This document shows positions 49,102-59,814 of a stretch of DNA of 64,000 bases, piece by piece (position 1 is the stretch's first letter; the number at the start of each line of letters is the position of its first letter). Source of the DNA: Acidobacteriaceae bacterium TAA 166 (GTDB lineage Bacteria > Acidobacteriota > Terriglobia > Terriglobales > Acidobacteriaceae). The DNA lies in assembly GCA_000421065.1 (NCBI GenBank), contig ATWD01000001.1, forward strand, positions 558,001 through 622,000, in the 5' to 3' direction. The notes under the pieces were generated by a model, which did not search any database, was not told the DNA's origin, and saw only the letters and a list, made by a program, of their open reading frames with translations. The translations under genes were made by a program, and so were the position numbers.

Positions 49102-49812
49102 TTACGCCTTGCCAGCAGCCTCGGCAGCCGCATAGTCCAGCTGAATGCCAGGGCCCATCGACGAGCTGAGAGTTACACCCTTGATGTACTTGCCCTTCGC
49201 CGCAGCCGGCTTCGCCTTGACCACGCTCGAGATGACCGTCGACGCATTATCGATCAGCTTTTGCGGATCGAAGGAGAGCTTGCCCACGGGAACATGCACG
49301 AGAGCGGTCTTGTCGGTGCGGAACTCAACCTTACCGGCCTTGATCTCCTTGACCGCTCCGGCCACGTCCGTGGTCACGGTTCCAGTCTTCGGGTTAGGCA
49401 TCAGCCCCTTGGGACCGAGCACCTTACCCAGACGTCCGACCGACTTCATCATGTCTGGGGTCGCAATCAGGGCATCGAATGCGGTCCAGTTTTCCTTCTG
49501 GATCTTCTCGACCAACTCTTCGCCGCCGAAGAACTCGGCTCCCGCAGCCTCGGCGTCGCGAACCTTGTCGCCCGAGGCGATCACAGCGACCACCTTGGTC
49601 TTGCCCAGACCATGGGGTAGAACGACGGTACCGCGGACCATCTGATCGGCGTGCCGGGGATCGACGCCCAGACGCAGAGTGAGATCGACCGTCTCGTCAA
49701 ACTTGGCGTACTTTGCCTTTTGAAGGAGCGGAACTGCATCCGCCAGAACGTAAGGACGGGGCTCAACGAGCGCACGCGCCTTCGTCAGATTCTTGGAGAT
49801 CTTCCTTGCCAT
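49102..49812 (-). CDS. rplA: 50S ribosomal protein L1
   Basis: A 236-residue protein: [60 protein letters not shown], and the signature region around [20 protein letters not shown]. It binds 23S rRNA at the L1 stalk and can repress its own message. Here it is the first gene of the rplAJL-rpoBC operon; rplK, nusG and secE, which normally precede it, are absent upstream, where a sugar isomerase gene and a repeat are found instead. Confidence 0.97.
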   Translation of the reverse strand: MARKISKNLTKARALVEPRPYVLADAVPLLQKAKYAKFDETVDLTLRLGVDPRHADQMVRGTVVLPHGLGKTKVVAVIASGDKVRDAEAAGAEFFGGEELVEKIQKENWTAFDALIATPDMMKSVGRLGKVLGPKGLMPNPKTGTVTTDVAGAVKEIKAGKVEFRTDKTALVHVPVGKLSFDPQKLIDNASTVISSVVKAKPAAAKGKYIKGVTLSSSMGPGIQLDYAAAEAAGKA

Positions 49813-49897
49813 CTTTCCTCATCTCCCACCTCACTCGGCTTCTTCTCCGGGACGTGGTTATCGACTGGTCTCAACGGTGAGTTGATACGCTCTTTCG

Positions 49898-49926
49898 ATT
49901 CTGCCTCAAAAACTGGTTTTGTGCAA
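49898..49926 (-). promoter_or_regulatory. Weak candidate promoter for rplA operon
   Basis: On the minus strand TTGCAC (49926-49921), a 17-bp spacer and CAGAAT (49903-49898) precede rplA by 86 bp. The match is only moderate. A promoter is expected in this gap because rplA opens the operon. Confidence 0.3.
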
Positions 49927-49934
49927 GAGATTTT

Positions 49935-49967
49935 GCGCTGCCGCGCGGGCCCACTGCGCGGCAGCGC
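49935..49967. repeat. REP-like repeat, short copy S4 (perfect hairpin)
   Basis: GCGCTGCCGCGC (49935-49946), loop GGGCCCACT, GCGCGGCAGCGC (49956-49967): a perfect 12-bp stem. It is the simplest complete form of the short repeat type and lies between rplA's upstream region and the 3' end of the isomerase gene. Confidence 0.85.
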
Positions 49968-49981
49968 CTATCCTCTAGCCG

Positions 49982-51394
49982 TTAGCCGTGAAGGTACATA
50001 GGCCAGCCGAGATATTTCTCGGCCGCCTCGCGAACCGGAGCCGCTACATGCGCGAAGTTGGCCGCCACATGATGCTCGAAGCCGTTCTCACAGATATAGT
50101 GCAGCAGCTTCTGCATGTTCGGAATCTCGACCACGCCGGCGCCGCCGAAGGTCTGGAGCGGATCGTCGGTGAAGGCTCCCTGCCCTGCATAGCCCTTAAT
50201 GGTGCCGCTGAACTCGTCGGTAGAGAAGCGGACGAAGCTCATCGCGCCCGCCTTGACCTGACCGTCGAGGGTACCGAAAGTGTTGTCTTTGCCTACGGTT
50301 CCGGCGATGATCTGCTGGAAGTCCATCTTCACGCCCTCGCGGAAGAAGTGCTTGGGCAGGTTGGAGCAGTGAAAGCAGACGGCCTTGTCGGGGTTGGTTC
50401 CGTAGTTATTGTTCCAGTCGAGCAATGCCGAAGGAGTCTCGCTGGCGAGCGCGAGGGCGTGCATGGAGAGGGTTCCCATGGTGTCGACCTCGCAGGCCGA
50501 GGGTAAAAGCTTCTCGCTCATCATACTCATCACCGTGCAGGGCACGATGCCGAAGAACTCCTCCATCGAAGTCCAGCACTGCACGGAGGTAACATCGAGC
50601 GAGTTGGACTTCATCCAGCCGTCGATGACGACGCCGAGCTTGGCCATCTTGACGAGCGCCGGCTCGGGCACCTCTTGCGTGGGGAGATAGCTCTTGATGG
50701 CGGAGAGCTTCTCCTGCACATCGTGCTCCTCGTCGGGCAGGCGATGGATGCGGCCGATCACCTCACTGAGGTCGAGCGTGTCGACGGTGATGCCGCTTTT
50801 CTCGAGCAGCTTTTCGGAGTAGCGCACGGTGTTGAACGCCGCAGGCCGGGCGCCGATGGCGCCAATCCGGAGGTTGCGGAAGCCACGGACGATGCGGCAG
50901 GTGGCGGCGAAGGACTGGAGGTCGGCGGTGAACTGCTCGGAGTCAGGCGCTTCGGTGTGCAGCGTCGTGAGGGAATACGGGATGCCATACTGGCGAAGGT
51001 TGTTGCAGATCGACATCTTTCCGCAGAAGCTGTCGCGGCGGAAGGCGATGGTCATCTTACCGGCGTCATCAGGCGTGGCCTGAATGAGGATGGGAACGTT
51101 CAGATTAGCGAGCCGGATGGCGTCGGCGAGTCCGCGCTCTTCGCCGAAGTTTGGAAGCGTGATGATGATGCCGTCGATCTCGCGCGCGTGCTGCTGGAAG
51201 AGATCGGCGCAGATCCTGGCCTCGGAGTAGGTCTCGACCGCGCCGAAGGCGGTCTGCTCCGGCGTGGTGACGATGGCTTTATGTCCCTGCCGCTCGATGG
51301 CGGCGATCATCTCGGTCCTTCCGGTCGCCGCCAGATGGCTCGGAAAGAATCCGCGGTTCCCTACTATAACGCCGAATGTCATCTGTCTTCCCAT
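49982..51394 (-). CDS. L-fucose/L-arabinose isomerase-like sugar isomerase (FucI-like)
   Basis: A 470-residue protein starting MGRQMTFGVIVGNRGFFPSH. It resembles the broad fucose/arabinose isomerase fold group: an N-terminal sugar-binding alpha/beta part (GHKAIVTTPEQTAFGAVETY, IDGIIITLPNFGEERGLADA), a middle part RNLRIGAIGARPAAFNTVRY, and a C-terminal part with likely metal ligands (QCWTSMEEFFGIVPCTVMSM, ACEVDTMGTLSMHAL, CFHCSNLP). It is the last gene of a five-gene operon with a xylulokinase, so a ketose product fed to that kinase is likely. No XylA-type isomerase is present. The GGGGGA ribosome site supports the start. Confidence 0.78.
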   Translation of the reverse strand: MGRQMTFGVIVGNRGFFPSHLAATGRTEMIAAIERQGHKAIVTTPEQTAFGAVETYSEARICADLFQQHAREIDGIIITLPNFGEERGLADAIRLANLNVPILIQATPDDAGKMTIAFRRDSFCGKMSICNNLRQYGIPYSLTTLHTEAPDSEQFTADLQSFAATCRIVRGFRNLRIGAIGARPAAFNTVRYSEKLLEKSGITVDTLDLSEVIGRIHRLPDEEHDVQEKLSAIKSYLPTQEVPEPALVKMAKLGVVIDGWMKSNSLDVTSVQCWTSMEEFFGIVPCTVMSMMSEKLLPSACEVDTMGTLSMHALALASETPSALLDWNNNYGTNPDKAVCFHCSNLPKHFFREGVKMDFQQIIAGTVGKDNTFGTLDGQVKAGAMSFVRFSTDEFSGTIKGYAGQGAFTDDPLQTFGGAGVVEIPNMQKLLHYICENGFEHHVAANFAHVAAPVREAAEKYLGWPMYLHG

Positions 51395-51438
51395 ATTTCC
51401 CCCATTACTTTTATCGATGCCGCGAGCGGCGTTGATGA

Positions 51439-51663
51439 TCAGCCTTTGCCAGGCCGGAAACGGATCGTGTAATAAACCCCAAAGATCAGAAGAAGGATGC
51501 CCCACCATAGCGTGGGGTGGAGCTGGTGAAGGGTTGTGGGAGCCTCGTGACCCATCGCCTCCCAGGCTCCGTAGGGCACGAGGATCAGGCCATAGAGCAG
51601 CGGAAGAAGCCCGACAAAGAACCAGATAGAGAGTTTTTCTCCGCGTCCTGTACCTTCAGCCAT
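51439..51663 (-). CDS. Small two-helix membrane protein linked to the SSS symporter
   Basis: A 74-residue protein: MAEGTGRGEKLSIWFFVGLL, PLLYGLILVPYGAWEAMGHE, APTTLHQLHPTLWWGILLLI, FGVYYTIRFRPGKG. Two hydrophobic helices flank a short extramembrane loop. Its start lies 12 bp after the symporter stop and its stop 44 bp before the isomerase, so it belongs to the operon. I know of no assigned function; the linkage suggests a small accessory subunit of the symporter, by analogy only. Confidence 0.75.
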   Translation of the reverse strand: MAEGTGRGEKLSIWFFVGLLPLLYGLILVPYGAWEAMGHEAPTTLHQLHPTLWWGILLLIFGVYYTIRFRPGKG

Positions 51664-51675
51664 AATGTTTGCTCC

Positions 51676-53415
51676 CTACCAGAAGATCAGGTTCAAGATA
51701 AAGAAGACGACGATGACGATGATGGCCCAGAAGATGGGCCTCTGCCAAAGGGCATCTGCGCCATCGTCCGGAATCTCTGTGGCTCCGTAGACAAGCCCTG
51801 CGAGCTGGGCCACAGGAGTCGGCTTCGTCAGCATACTGACGACGAAGGTGATGACGACGCAGATGACGAAGCTCCAGAGCGCGCGATAGAGGTTTTCGGC
51901 CATGGGCTTGGCGTCAGGCGAGAGAGCGATGTACTGCAACGCCCCTGCGTCACGCTGGACCCAGATCCACATCGCGATCGAAGAGACGGTGCCAGCGAGC
52001 AGCCCCCAGAAGCCTCCGGCGCTCGTAGCACGCTTCCAGAGCATTCCCAGGACGACGGTGCCAAAGAGCGGCGCGATGAAGAAGCTGAACAGCGCTTGGA
52101 CGTAGTCCATGATGCTTGCGGCGTTGGCGACGAGATACGCTGTTCCCACCGAGAGCAGCATGCCCACGATCGTCGACCAGCGGCCCATGGAGACGTAGTG
52201 GCTGTCGGGCGCGTTCTTCTTCATGTAGGCACCGTAGAGGTCATAGGTCCAGACAGTGGAGAAGGCGCTGACGTTGCCGGCCATTCCGCTCATGAAGCCG
52301 GCGACGAGGGCCGTGATTCCAAGCCCGAGAAGCCCCGGGCCGCAGTAGCGGATCAGCATCAGGGGAAGGACTTCGTTGTAGCTGTGCTGGCCGGTTGCGG
52401 CGGCCACGTCTTCCCCGACCAGGTGCATGATGCTGCCGTCGGGATTCTTGAGGACCGTAAGCGCCAGGAGTCCGGGGACGATGACGATCAGGGGCACGGC
52501 CATCTTGAATGCGGCGCCGATGATCGGAGCCATCTTGGCCGCGCGGAGATTGTTGGCCGAAAGCACGCGCTGCACGACGAGGAAGTCGGTCGTCCAATAG
52601 CCGAAGCTGATGACGAAGCCGAGACCGAAGACGATTCCGGTCCAGTGAACTCCCATGGGATTGTCTTTGAAGTGGCCTAGCGTGCTCCAGAGATGGGTGT
52701 AATCGTTCGAGCCCAGGTTGGCGGCGATCTGGGCCTTGAGGTTCGACCAGCCGCCGGCCTCGATCAGGCCGAGGATGGGGATCAGCGCGGCTCCTGCCCA
52801 GATCAGGACAAACTGAAGAACCTCGTTGATGATGGCCGAGCGAAGCCCACCCAGCATGACATAGATGGCCACGGTGACGGCACCGATCCAGATAGAGAAG
52901 CTGATGTTCCATCCGAGTACGACCTTCATCACCAGTGCCATCGAGTACATGTTGACGCCGCTCATCAGCACGGTCATCAGGGCAAAAGAGACTGCGCTGA
53001 CGCTTCGGGCTCCTTCACCGAAGCGAAGCTGAAGGTATCCGGGGACGGAGTGCGTCTTCGAGATGTAGTAGAAGGGCATCATCACGATGCCGAGAAAGAG
53101 CATCGCCGGAATGGCGCCGATCCAGTACCAGTGCGCGGCCAGGATTCCATACTGATAGGCCGCGCCCGCCCATCCCATCAGCTCGAGCGAGCCCAGATTG
53201 GCGGAGACGAAGCTGAGGCCCGCAATCCACGCGGACATCTCCCTGCCGGCAAGAAAGAACTCTTCGCTGGTGTTCGTCGAGCCTTTCACGTAGAAGCCAA
53301 TAAAGATGACCACAACGAAGTAAAGGGCGAGGACCGCGATATCGATCGGAGACAGCACCGTAAGCTGACGGGACGCGAAGAACAACAGCAGAGGCGCGAA
53401 GATGTGTGGCATCAC
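51676..53415 (-). CDS. Sodium:solute symporter family (SSS) sugar transporter
   Basis: A 579-residue membrane protein with about 13-14 helices. Family motifs: FFLAGREMSAWIAGLSFVSA followed by NLGSLELMGWAGAAYQYGIL (Na+-binding helix 1 region), and the signature GIVFGLGFVISFGYWTTDFL then VVQRVLSAN. It resembles the SGLT/vSGLT-type sugar symporters more than proline carriers. Within the operon it is flanked by xylulokinase and the small membrane protein, so a pentose or deoxyhexose is the likely cargo. The 73-bp upstream gap holds a dyad ATTATTCGTCGCGAAATAAT (53448-53467). Confidence 0.88.
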   Translation of the reverse strand: MMPHIFAPLLLFFASRQLTVLSPIDIAVLALYFVVVIFIGFYVKGSTNTSEEFFLAGREMSAWIAGLSFVSANLGSLELMGWAGAAYQYGILAAHWYWIGAIPAMLFLGIVMMPFYYISKTHSVPGYLQLRFGEGARSVSAVSFALMTVLMSGVNMYSMALVMKVVLGWNISFSIWIGAVTVAIYVMLGGLRSAIINEVLQFVLIWAGAALIPILGLIEAGGWSNLKAQIAANLGSNDYTHLWSTLGHFKDNPMGVHWTGIVFGLGFVISFGYWTTDFLVVQRVLSANNLRAAKMAPIIGAAFKMAVPLIVIVPGLLALTVLKNPDGSIMHLVGEDVAAATGQHSYNEVLPLMLIRYCGPGLLGLGITALVAGFMSGMAGNVSAFSTVWTYDLYGAYMKKNAPDSHYVSMGRWSTIVGMLLSVGTAYLVANAASIMDYVQALFSFFIAPLFGTVVLGMLWKRATSAGGFWGLLAGTVSSIAMWIWVQRDAGALQYIALSPDAKPMAENLYRALWSFVICVVITFVVSMLTKPTPVAQLAGLVYGATEIPDDGADALWQRPIFWAIIVIVVFFILNLIFW

Positions 53416-53445
53416 GATTACCCTAACAGGTGCCGAAGATGGTGA

Positions 53446-53470
53446 TTATTATTCGTCGCGAAATAATATG
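53446..53470. promoter_or_regulatory. Candidate operator dyad before the SSS gene
   Basis: ATTATTCGTCGCGAAATAAT is an inverted repeat in the gap between xylulokinase and the symporter genes. Similar half-sites (TATTTCGACCA, TGGTCGAAAATA) occur upstream of the ROK regulator gene, so both may be bound by that regulator. Confidence 0.4.
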
Positions 53471-53488
53471 GACCCGCTTTCACGCCTG

Positions 53489-54976
<1,488 letters not shown>

Positions 54977-55010
54977 CGTTCCCCCTCCGCTGCCACTGAA
55001 TACTTGTGCG

Positions 55011-56318
55011 TTAAACCTTACTTGTGCGTTCCACCTTCTGTGCTCGGCCCTTCCTGATCGGCTTTCGCGCGCGTGTTCCATGGGTCGATCGATGGTAGTG
55101 CGAATGCCTCTGCAGGAGCAGGGCCGCCCCGCCGCTCAGTCGAGCAAGATAGCCGTCGCCCGCTGTCGTCAGCTGGGGCGGAGGTCCGGCGAGCATGCCG
55201 CGTTGCAGCTCCTGTTGGATGACCGGCCCAACGAGCTCCCAACACGCGGTCAGCTCGCCCGTGATGAGGATGCGCTCCGGGGAGAGCGCGGCTGTGATCA
55301 GGCGAAGTCCCCGGCCCAGGGCCACGGCCTGTGTCCGGATCGCCTTCGCTGCCACGGCATCGCCATCCTGCGCCATTCGCAGCAAGGTCCGGATATCCCC
55401 CACGTGCGACCGAGGGGAGAGCTTGCGATAGGCGTCGAGCGCCACGCGCGACGAGGCAACCGTCTCCCAGCATCCACGCTGTCCGCACCCGCACATCGGT
55501 CCCTTGGGATCGACCGGGATATGACCAAACTCTCCCGCGAGGCCGTTATATCCGGAGTGCATCTGTCCCCCGGCGAGAATCGCCGTACCCAGCCCCTCGG
55601 AGACCGCAACTAGGACGGCGTTTCGAATCCCGTCAAGACGACCAAACCAAAGCTCGGAGAGCAGGCAGGCGTTCGCATCGTTGTCGATCTCGACCTGGAG
55701 GCCCATCCCTTTTTCCAGGGCAGCTCGGATGTCAAATCCTTCCCATCCCAGATTAGGCGCCATCAGGAGGCGGTGGGTCACAGGATCGATCCGGCCCGGC
55801 ACGCTGACACCCACTCCCTCGAAGGTCTTGTCTTTGTGTTTAGAGCGCAACATGCGCATCTTCTTGACCAGCTTCGCGATCGCTGCGCGTGGCTCCGCCT
55901 CGGTCACGACGGTCTCGTGAGACAGGAAGTGGCCGCTGAGATCGACGACAGCAACGATGGCCTGACCGGGGCGGATATCCAACGCCAGCGTGACGAGGTC
56001 GTCGTTTACCAGCAGCATTGTCGAAGGTCGTCCTCGTCCGCCGCGAACGACGGCCCCTTCCCTGACCCAACCCTCTTCCATCAGGTCTTCCACGATGGCC
56101 GAGATGGTGCTGGGTTGCAGACCGGAGAGCCGTGACAGATCGACACGCGAGACCGGCTGGCGAAAGCGAATGAACTCAAGGACGATGTCGCGATTGATGT
56201 CGCGCGCCAGCTCGCTTGAGGCCAGTTGCGCCGACGAAAGATCGATCCGTCTCACTCCATGGTGCGGAGTGACCGGAGAGGAGACATTCCTGACACGTTG
56301 GGCGGGATGTGGCTTCAT
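55011..56318 (-). CDS. ROK-family transcriptional regulator (NagC/XylR type)
   Basis: A 435-residue regulator. The N-terminal winged helix-turn-helix is seen in NRDIVLEFIRFRQPVSRVDL followed by SRLSGLQPSTISAIVEDLME. The ROK domain has VGVSVPGRIDPVTHRLLMAP, IDNDANACLLSELWFGR and the zinc motif CGCGQRGCWETVASSRV (CxCGxxGC). Such proteins repress sugar catabolic genes and release DNA when the sugar is bound. It heads the operon and probably controls it. Unusual is a basic Ser/His/Arg tail of about 30 residues (HSHYHRSTHGTRARKPIRKG). Confidence 0.9.
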   Translation of the reverse strand: MKPHPAQRVRNVSSPVTPHHGVRRIDLSSAQLASSELARDINRDIVLEFIRFRQPVSRVDLSRLSGLQPSTISAIVEDLMEEGWVREGAVVRGGRGRPSTMLLVNDDLVTLALDIRPGQAIVAVVDLSGHFLSHETVVTEAEPRAAIAKLVKKMRMLRSKHKDKTFEGVGVSVPGRIDPVTHRLLMAPNLGWEGFDIRAALEKGMGLQVEIDNDANACLLSELWFGRLDGIRNAVLVAVSEGLGTAILAGGQMHSGYNGLAGEFGHIPVDPKGPMCGCGQRGCWETVASSRVALDAYRKLSPRSHVGDIRTLLRMAQDGDAVAAKAIRTQAVALGRGLRLITAALSPERILITGELTACWELVGPVIQQELQRGMLAGPPPQLTTAGDGYLARLSGGAALLLQRHSHYHRSTHGTRARKPIRKGRAQKVERTSKV

Positions 56319-56319
56319 T

Positions 56320-56393
56320 TATTTCGACCATCATAATATAGCCCCCAAAACCGCCTTCGGTCGCGTGGACTTTGGTCGAAAATATAGACTCTC
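56320..56393. promoter_or_regulatory. Candidate operators upstream of the ROK regulator
   Basis: Two related half-site clusters, TATTTCGACCATCATAATATAG starting about 56325 and TGGTCGAAAATATAG (56378-56392), form an inverted TTTCGACCA/TGGTCGAAA pair and a direct AATATAG pair. The AT-rich patches are unlike the flanking genes. Confidence 0.45.
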
Positions 56394-56449
56394 TCAGGCC
56401 CTCTGGCAAAAGCTCTCTTTGTCAAGGGGAGCCGCAGAGAGGCGAAGAG

Positions 56450-57619
56450 CTAAACCGCGACCGTAAAGGTATCTTCGGTGCGAGTGACGGCGCGATACAT
56501 GGTGTCGCGCTCGAAGGGTTCACGGCCGGCCTCGGTGATGAGACGGACCAAATCTTTCCGGCGAAGTCCCTGAGGGGTGGTGGCGCCGGCGTCATGGTAG
56601 ATCTTCTCTTCGATGACGGTCCCGTCGATATCGTCCGCTCCAAAGCGAAGCGAGATCTGGGCCATCTTGGGCGAGACCATCTGCCAGTAGCTTTTGATAT
56701 GCGGAAAATTGTCGAGCATCAGCCGGCCGACGGCGATCTGCCTCACATCGAGCATCCCGGTGGTTCGCGGAATGTGCGCCAGAGCCGTATTGTCAGGATG
56801 AAACGCCAGCGGAATAAACGTCTGGAAGCCGCCGGTATCGTCTTGCACCTCGCGCAGACGGATCAGGTGGTCGACGCGGTCCTCATCGTTCTCGACATGG
56901 CCATAGAGCATGGTAGCGTTCGAGCGGAGGCCGAGTTTGTGAGCCATACGCGCGGTCTCCAGCCACTCGGATCCATCGATCTTGTGGTCGCAGATGATGT
57001 GGCGGATGCGGTCGGCGAAGATCTCGGCGCCGCCGCCCGGCATGGAGTCGACCCCGGCAGCCTTCATCCGCTCAAGCGTCTCGGCGATGGTCATCTTGCC
57101 GCGTTTGGCGAGGAATGCCACCTCGACCATGGTGAAGGCCTTGATGTGCACCTTGGGGAAGCGTTCTTTCAGGCCCCGGACCAGGTCCATGAAGTATTCG
57201 AAGGGGAGGTCGGGGTGCAGCCCGCCGACGATATGGAACTCGGTGACCGCCTCGGTGTAGCCGGCACCAGCCGTCTCCCATGCCTCCTCGAGCGCCATGG
57301 TGTAGGTACCTGCATCGCCCTTCTTACGGCCGAAGGCGCACAGCCTGCAAGAGGCGACGCAGACATTGGTAGGGTTGATGTGGCGGTTTACGTTGAAGTA
57401 AGCGATGTTTCCATGGAGCTTCTCGCGCACATAGTTGGCGAGCCAGCCCACGGCGAGGATGTCACCGCTTCGATACAGGCGGACTCCGTCCTCGAAGTCC
57501 AGCCTTTGTCCTGCGAGCACTTTTTCAGCGATGGGCTCGAGCGCCCGATCGTCAGTCTGGAAGGAGTGGCGCGGCCGCGAGGAGGACGAGAGGCTGAAGG
57601 TGCCTGTTGCAGTACTCAT
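56450..57619 (-). CDS. mqnE: Aminofutalosine synthase MqnE (radical SAM)
   Basis: A 389-residue radical SAM enzyme of the futalosine menaquinone pathway; it joins 3-[(1-carboxyvinyl)oxy]benzoate to adenosyl radical chemistry to make aminofutalosine. The cluster-binding CVASCRLCAFGRKKGD (CX3CX2C) is intact. Other family stretches: HINPTNVC, EFHIVGGLHPDLPFEYFMDL, GVDSMPGGGAEIFADRIRHI, FIPLAFHPDNTAL. No other mqn genes are in the window, so the pathway is scattered. The gene stands alone with its own 131-bp upstream gap relative to nothing on its 5' side but the BNR gene 42 bp away. Confidence 0.93.
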   Translation of the reverse strand: MSTATGTFSLSSSSRPRHSFQTDDRALEPIAEKVLAGQRLDFEDGVRLYRSGDILAVGWLANYVREKLHGNIAYFNVNRHINPTNVCVASCRLCAFGRKKGDAGTYTMALEEAWETAGAGYTEAVTEFHIVGGLHPDLPFEYFMDLVRGLKERFPKVHIKAFTMVEVAFLAKRGKMTIAETLERMKAAGVDSMPGGGAEIFADRIRHIICDHKIDGSEWLETARMAHKLGLRSNATMLYGHVENDEDRVDHLIRLREVQDDTGGFQTFIPLAFHPDNTALAHIPRTTGMLDVRQIAVGRLMLDNFPHIKSYWQMVSPKMAQISLRFGADDIDGTVIEEKIYHDAGATTPQGLRRKDLVRLITEAGREPFERDTMYRAVTRTEDTFTVAV

Positions 57620-57661
57620 AGAACGATTCTAATCCTTCGGGCAGGGCCACGAAGCACACCT

Positions 57662-59695
57662 TCAGTGCTTCGCGACCTCGGCCGAGTTCACCATCTCGGG
57701 CTGAATGACGATGCCGTCGAACAGCGTTGCCCCAACCATGTGGTCCCCTACTGGACGGAGCAGGCGGAGGTTCCATCCGGTATTCCAGTAGCTCACCTTC
57801 CTGTCAGGAAGGTGAGCTGAGAAGGCGATCGTGGTCGAACTGTTCGCCGTTATGAGGATGCGCTGACCTCTCTCGTCGTAGAAGATGCTGTTGACGTCAC
57901 GCATAAAGAGGTTCTTTACAATCTGCCAAGTTACGCCTTTGTCCTCAGAGAGATAAACGCCCTCGCGGCCGCCGATCCAGAGGCCGCCGAAGCCATCGAC
58001 CGAGACCGAGGCGATCTGCGTCAACTCCGCGGGAGGCGTGATCGAGCTCCAGGTGTGACCGTCGTCCGTCGAATAAGAGGCCTTCGAGAGAGAGGCAGCA
58101 AAGATGTTCGACTTCGAAGATGCGATCGTGTACCAGACATGTCCCTGGGGATCGGTCACCAGATTCCAACTCTGCCCCCCATCGACGCTCTTGAGGATGC
58201 CGTCAGAGGTCGCAGCAAAGACCTGCTCTCCATCCCGGGCAAAGGCAAAGACAGTGCCGTCGAAGGGCTTCGGCGCAGGCTTCTTCTTCACAGGAATGGC
58301 CTTCGGGGCCACCTTCTTCGCCGCTGCTCCCTTCTTGCGCACCGTCACGGGCTTTGCGGCTGGAGGCTGCTCCACCACCGGAAGCTCGAGCGAGACCTTT
58401 TCGACCTTCGTCCACAGCTCCCCGTCCAGGCGATAGATTCCGTGACGAGTCCCTGCGAGGACGGTTCCGTCGGAGGCCTGACCGAGGCTGAAGACATCAT
58501 GCGCCTCAAGACCAGTGTTCTTTTGGGCCCAGTTCAGACCGCCGTTGGTGCTGACAAAGACGCCTCCCCAGGCCTTGTCGTTGACCAGGCCGACGTAGAT
58601 GGTTCCGGGGGTACGGATGTCTTCGACATAGGAGGTGATCTGACGCGAGGAGAAGCCGGAGTTGGTGGGGCGGAAGCTGGCGCCATCATCGTTCGAGACC
58701 AGAACGCCGCCTCGGTCGGTGGCCAGCATGACACGGTTGGTGTCCTTCGGATCGATATAGACGTCATTGACAATCAGCTCGGGTCCGGTGGTCCGGGTCC
58801 ACGTCTTGCCCGCGTCTGTGGTGCGGTAAAGGCCTTCGGTGGTGCCGGCGAAGACGATGTTCTGGTGCTCTGGGTCCTGCATCAGGACGCGGGTACGCCG
58901 TGCCGTCGATGGGATTCCCTGGATCTTGTGGAAGAGGGAGCCCGCGCTCTCGCTCTTATAGATTCCCGAGCAGGCGCTGGCGTAGACGACGCTGGGATCC
59001 TTCGGGTCGATGATGATCGAGAAGACATCCGAATCATCGATCACACCTTCTTTAATATTCGACCAATGAGCACCGTCATCGGTCGTCTTCCAGGGAAGAT
59101 GCCAAGTTCCGGCGTAGATGATCTTGGGGTCCTTGGGATCGATTGCAATCGACTCGACCTCATGAAGCTCCATGCTGCCCTCCGGGCTGATGAGCTTCCA
59201 GTGAGCGCCGCTGTCGGTCGTCTTGTAGACGCCTTTGAGTGTACCGGCGACGAAGGTGCCAGGATCGGAGGGTGAGGCGACCAGCGCGAGGACAGACTGT
59301 CCTTTCAGATCCGAGACCTCCTTCCAGGAGACGCCTCCATCCTCACTGAGGAAGAGGCCGCCATCGCTATTTCCAAGCGCCCAGGCCCCGACCAGAACCC
59401 GGCTCGGCCTGGTGGGATCGACTAGGATATTGTCCACAACCAGATTGTCGCGTTTACCGATGCGGGCAAGCCTCTTCCACTGAGCTCCGCCGTTATGCGA
59501 CTCGTACACCCAGCCGTTGACACCCCCGAGGTAGAGATGTTGATTGTCGTGCGGGTCGGCTGCCAGAGCTCGCGCGTCCCCTCCGTCCGGACCATAGGGG
59601 AGCCAATCGGAGGCGCTTGCCTGGGTGCGGGCGGGAGAGAAGATCAGGGCAGTAAGAAAAGCCAGGAAAGAGGTCCGTCTATAGAGGTGTCGCAT
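57662..59695 (-). CDS. Exported BNR/sortilin-like beta-propeller protein
   Basis: A 677-residue protein with a signal peptide (MRHLYRRTSFLAFLTALIFS, then PARTQA) and many Asp-box/BNR-type repeats: YESHNGGAQWKRL, FLSEDGGVSWKEV, VYKTTDSGAHWKLI, LYRTTDAGKTWTR, LKSVDGGQSWNL. These build one or two beta-propellers as in VPS10/sortilin and WSC-like glycan-binding proteins. A positively charged linker (PVTVRKKGAAAKKVAPKAI, about residues 435-465) separates two repeat blocks. Function unknown. The gene ends 42 bp before mqnE, so they may be cotranscribed. Confidence 0.82.
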   Translation of the reverse strand: MRHLYRRTSFLAFLTALIFSPARTQASASDWLPYGPDGGDARALAADPHDNQHLYLGGVNGWVYESHNGGAQWKRLARIGKRDNLVVDNILVDPTRPSRVLVGAWALGNSDGGLFLSEDGGVSWKEVSDLKGQSVLALVASPSDPGTFVAGTLKGVYKTTDSGAHWKLISPEGSMELHEVESIAIDPKDPKIIYAGTWHLPWKTTDDGAHWSNIKEGVIDDSDVFSIIIDPKDPSVVYASACSGIYKSESAGSLFHKIQGIPSTARRTRVLMQDPEHQNIVFAGTTEGLYRTTDAGKTWTRTTGPELIVNDVYIDPKDTNRVMLATDRGGVLVSNDDGASFRPTNSGFSSRQITSYVEDIRTPGTIYVGLVNDKAWGGVFVSTNGGLNWAQKNTGLEAHDVFSLGQASDGTVLAGTRHGIYRLDGELWTKVEKVSLELPVVEQPPAAKPVTVRKKGAAAKKVAPKAIPVKKKPAPKPFDGTVFAFARDGEQVFAATSDGILKSVDGGQSWNLVTDPQGHVWYTIASSKSNIFAASLSKASYSTDDGHTWSSITPPAELTQIASVSVDGFGGLWIGGREGVYLSEDKGVTWQIVKNLFMRDVNSIFYDERGQRILITANSSTTIAFSAHLPDRKVSYWNTGWNLRLLRPVGDHMVGATLFDGIVIQPEMVNSAEVAKH

Positions 59696-59754
59696 GATTC
59701 TGGCTTTCAGTTTATCGGACTGAGCTTCCTCTGTCTGTTAACTACTTGGACACG

Positions 59755-59788
59755 AAAAAAGCTGGCCGGGAATAATCCCGGCCAGCTT
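59755..59788 (-). terminator. Rho-independent terminator of the OmpA-like gene
   Basis: AAGCTGGCCGGGA (59759-59771), loop ATAA, TCCCGGCCAGCTT (59776-59788). On the minus strand the stem is followed by six T residues. Confidence 0.88.
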
Positions 59789-59814
59789 CTCGTATCTGCT
59801 GCTTACTGCGTTGG

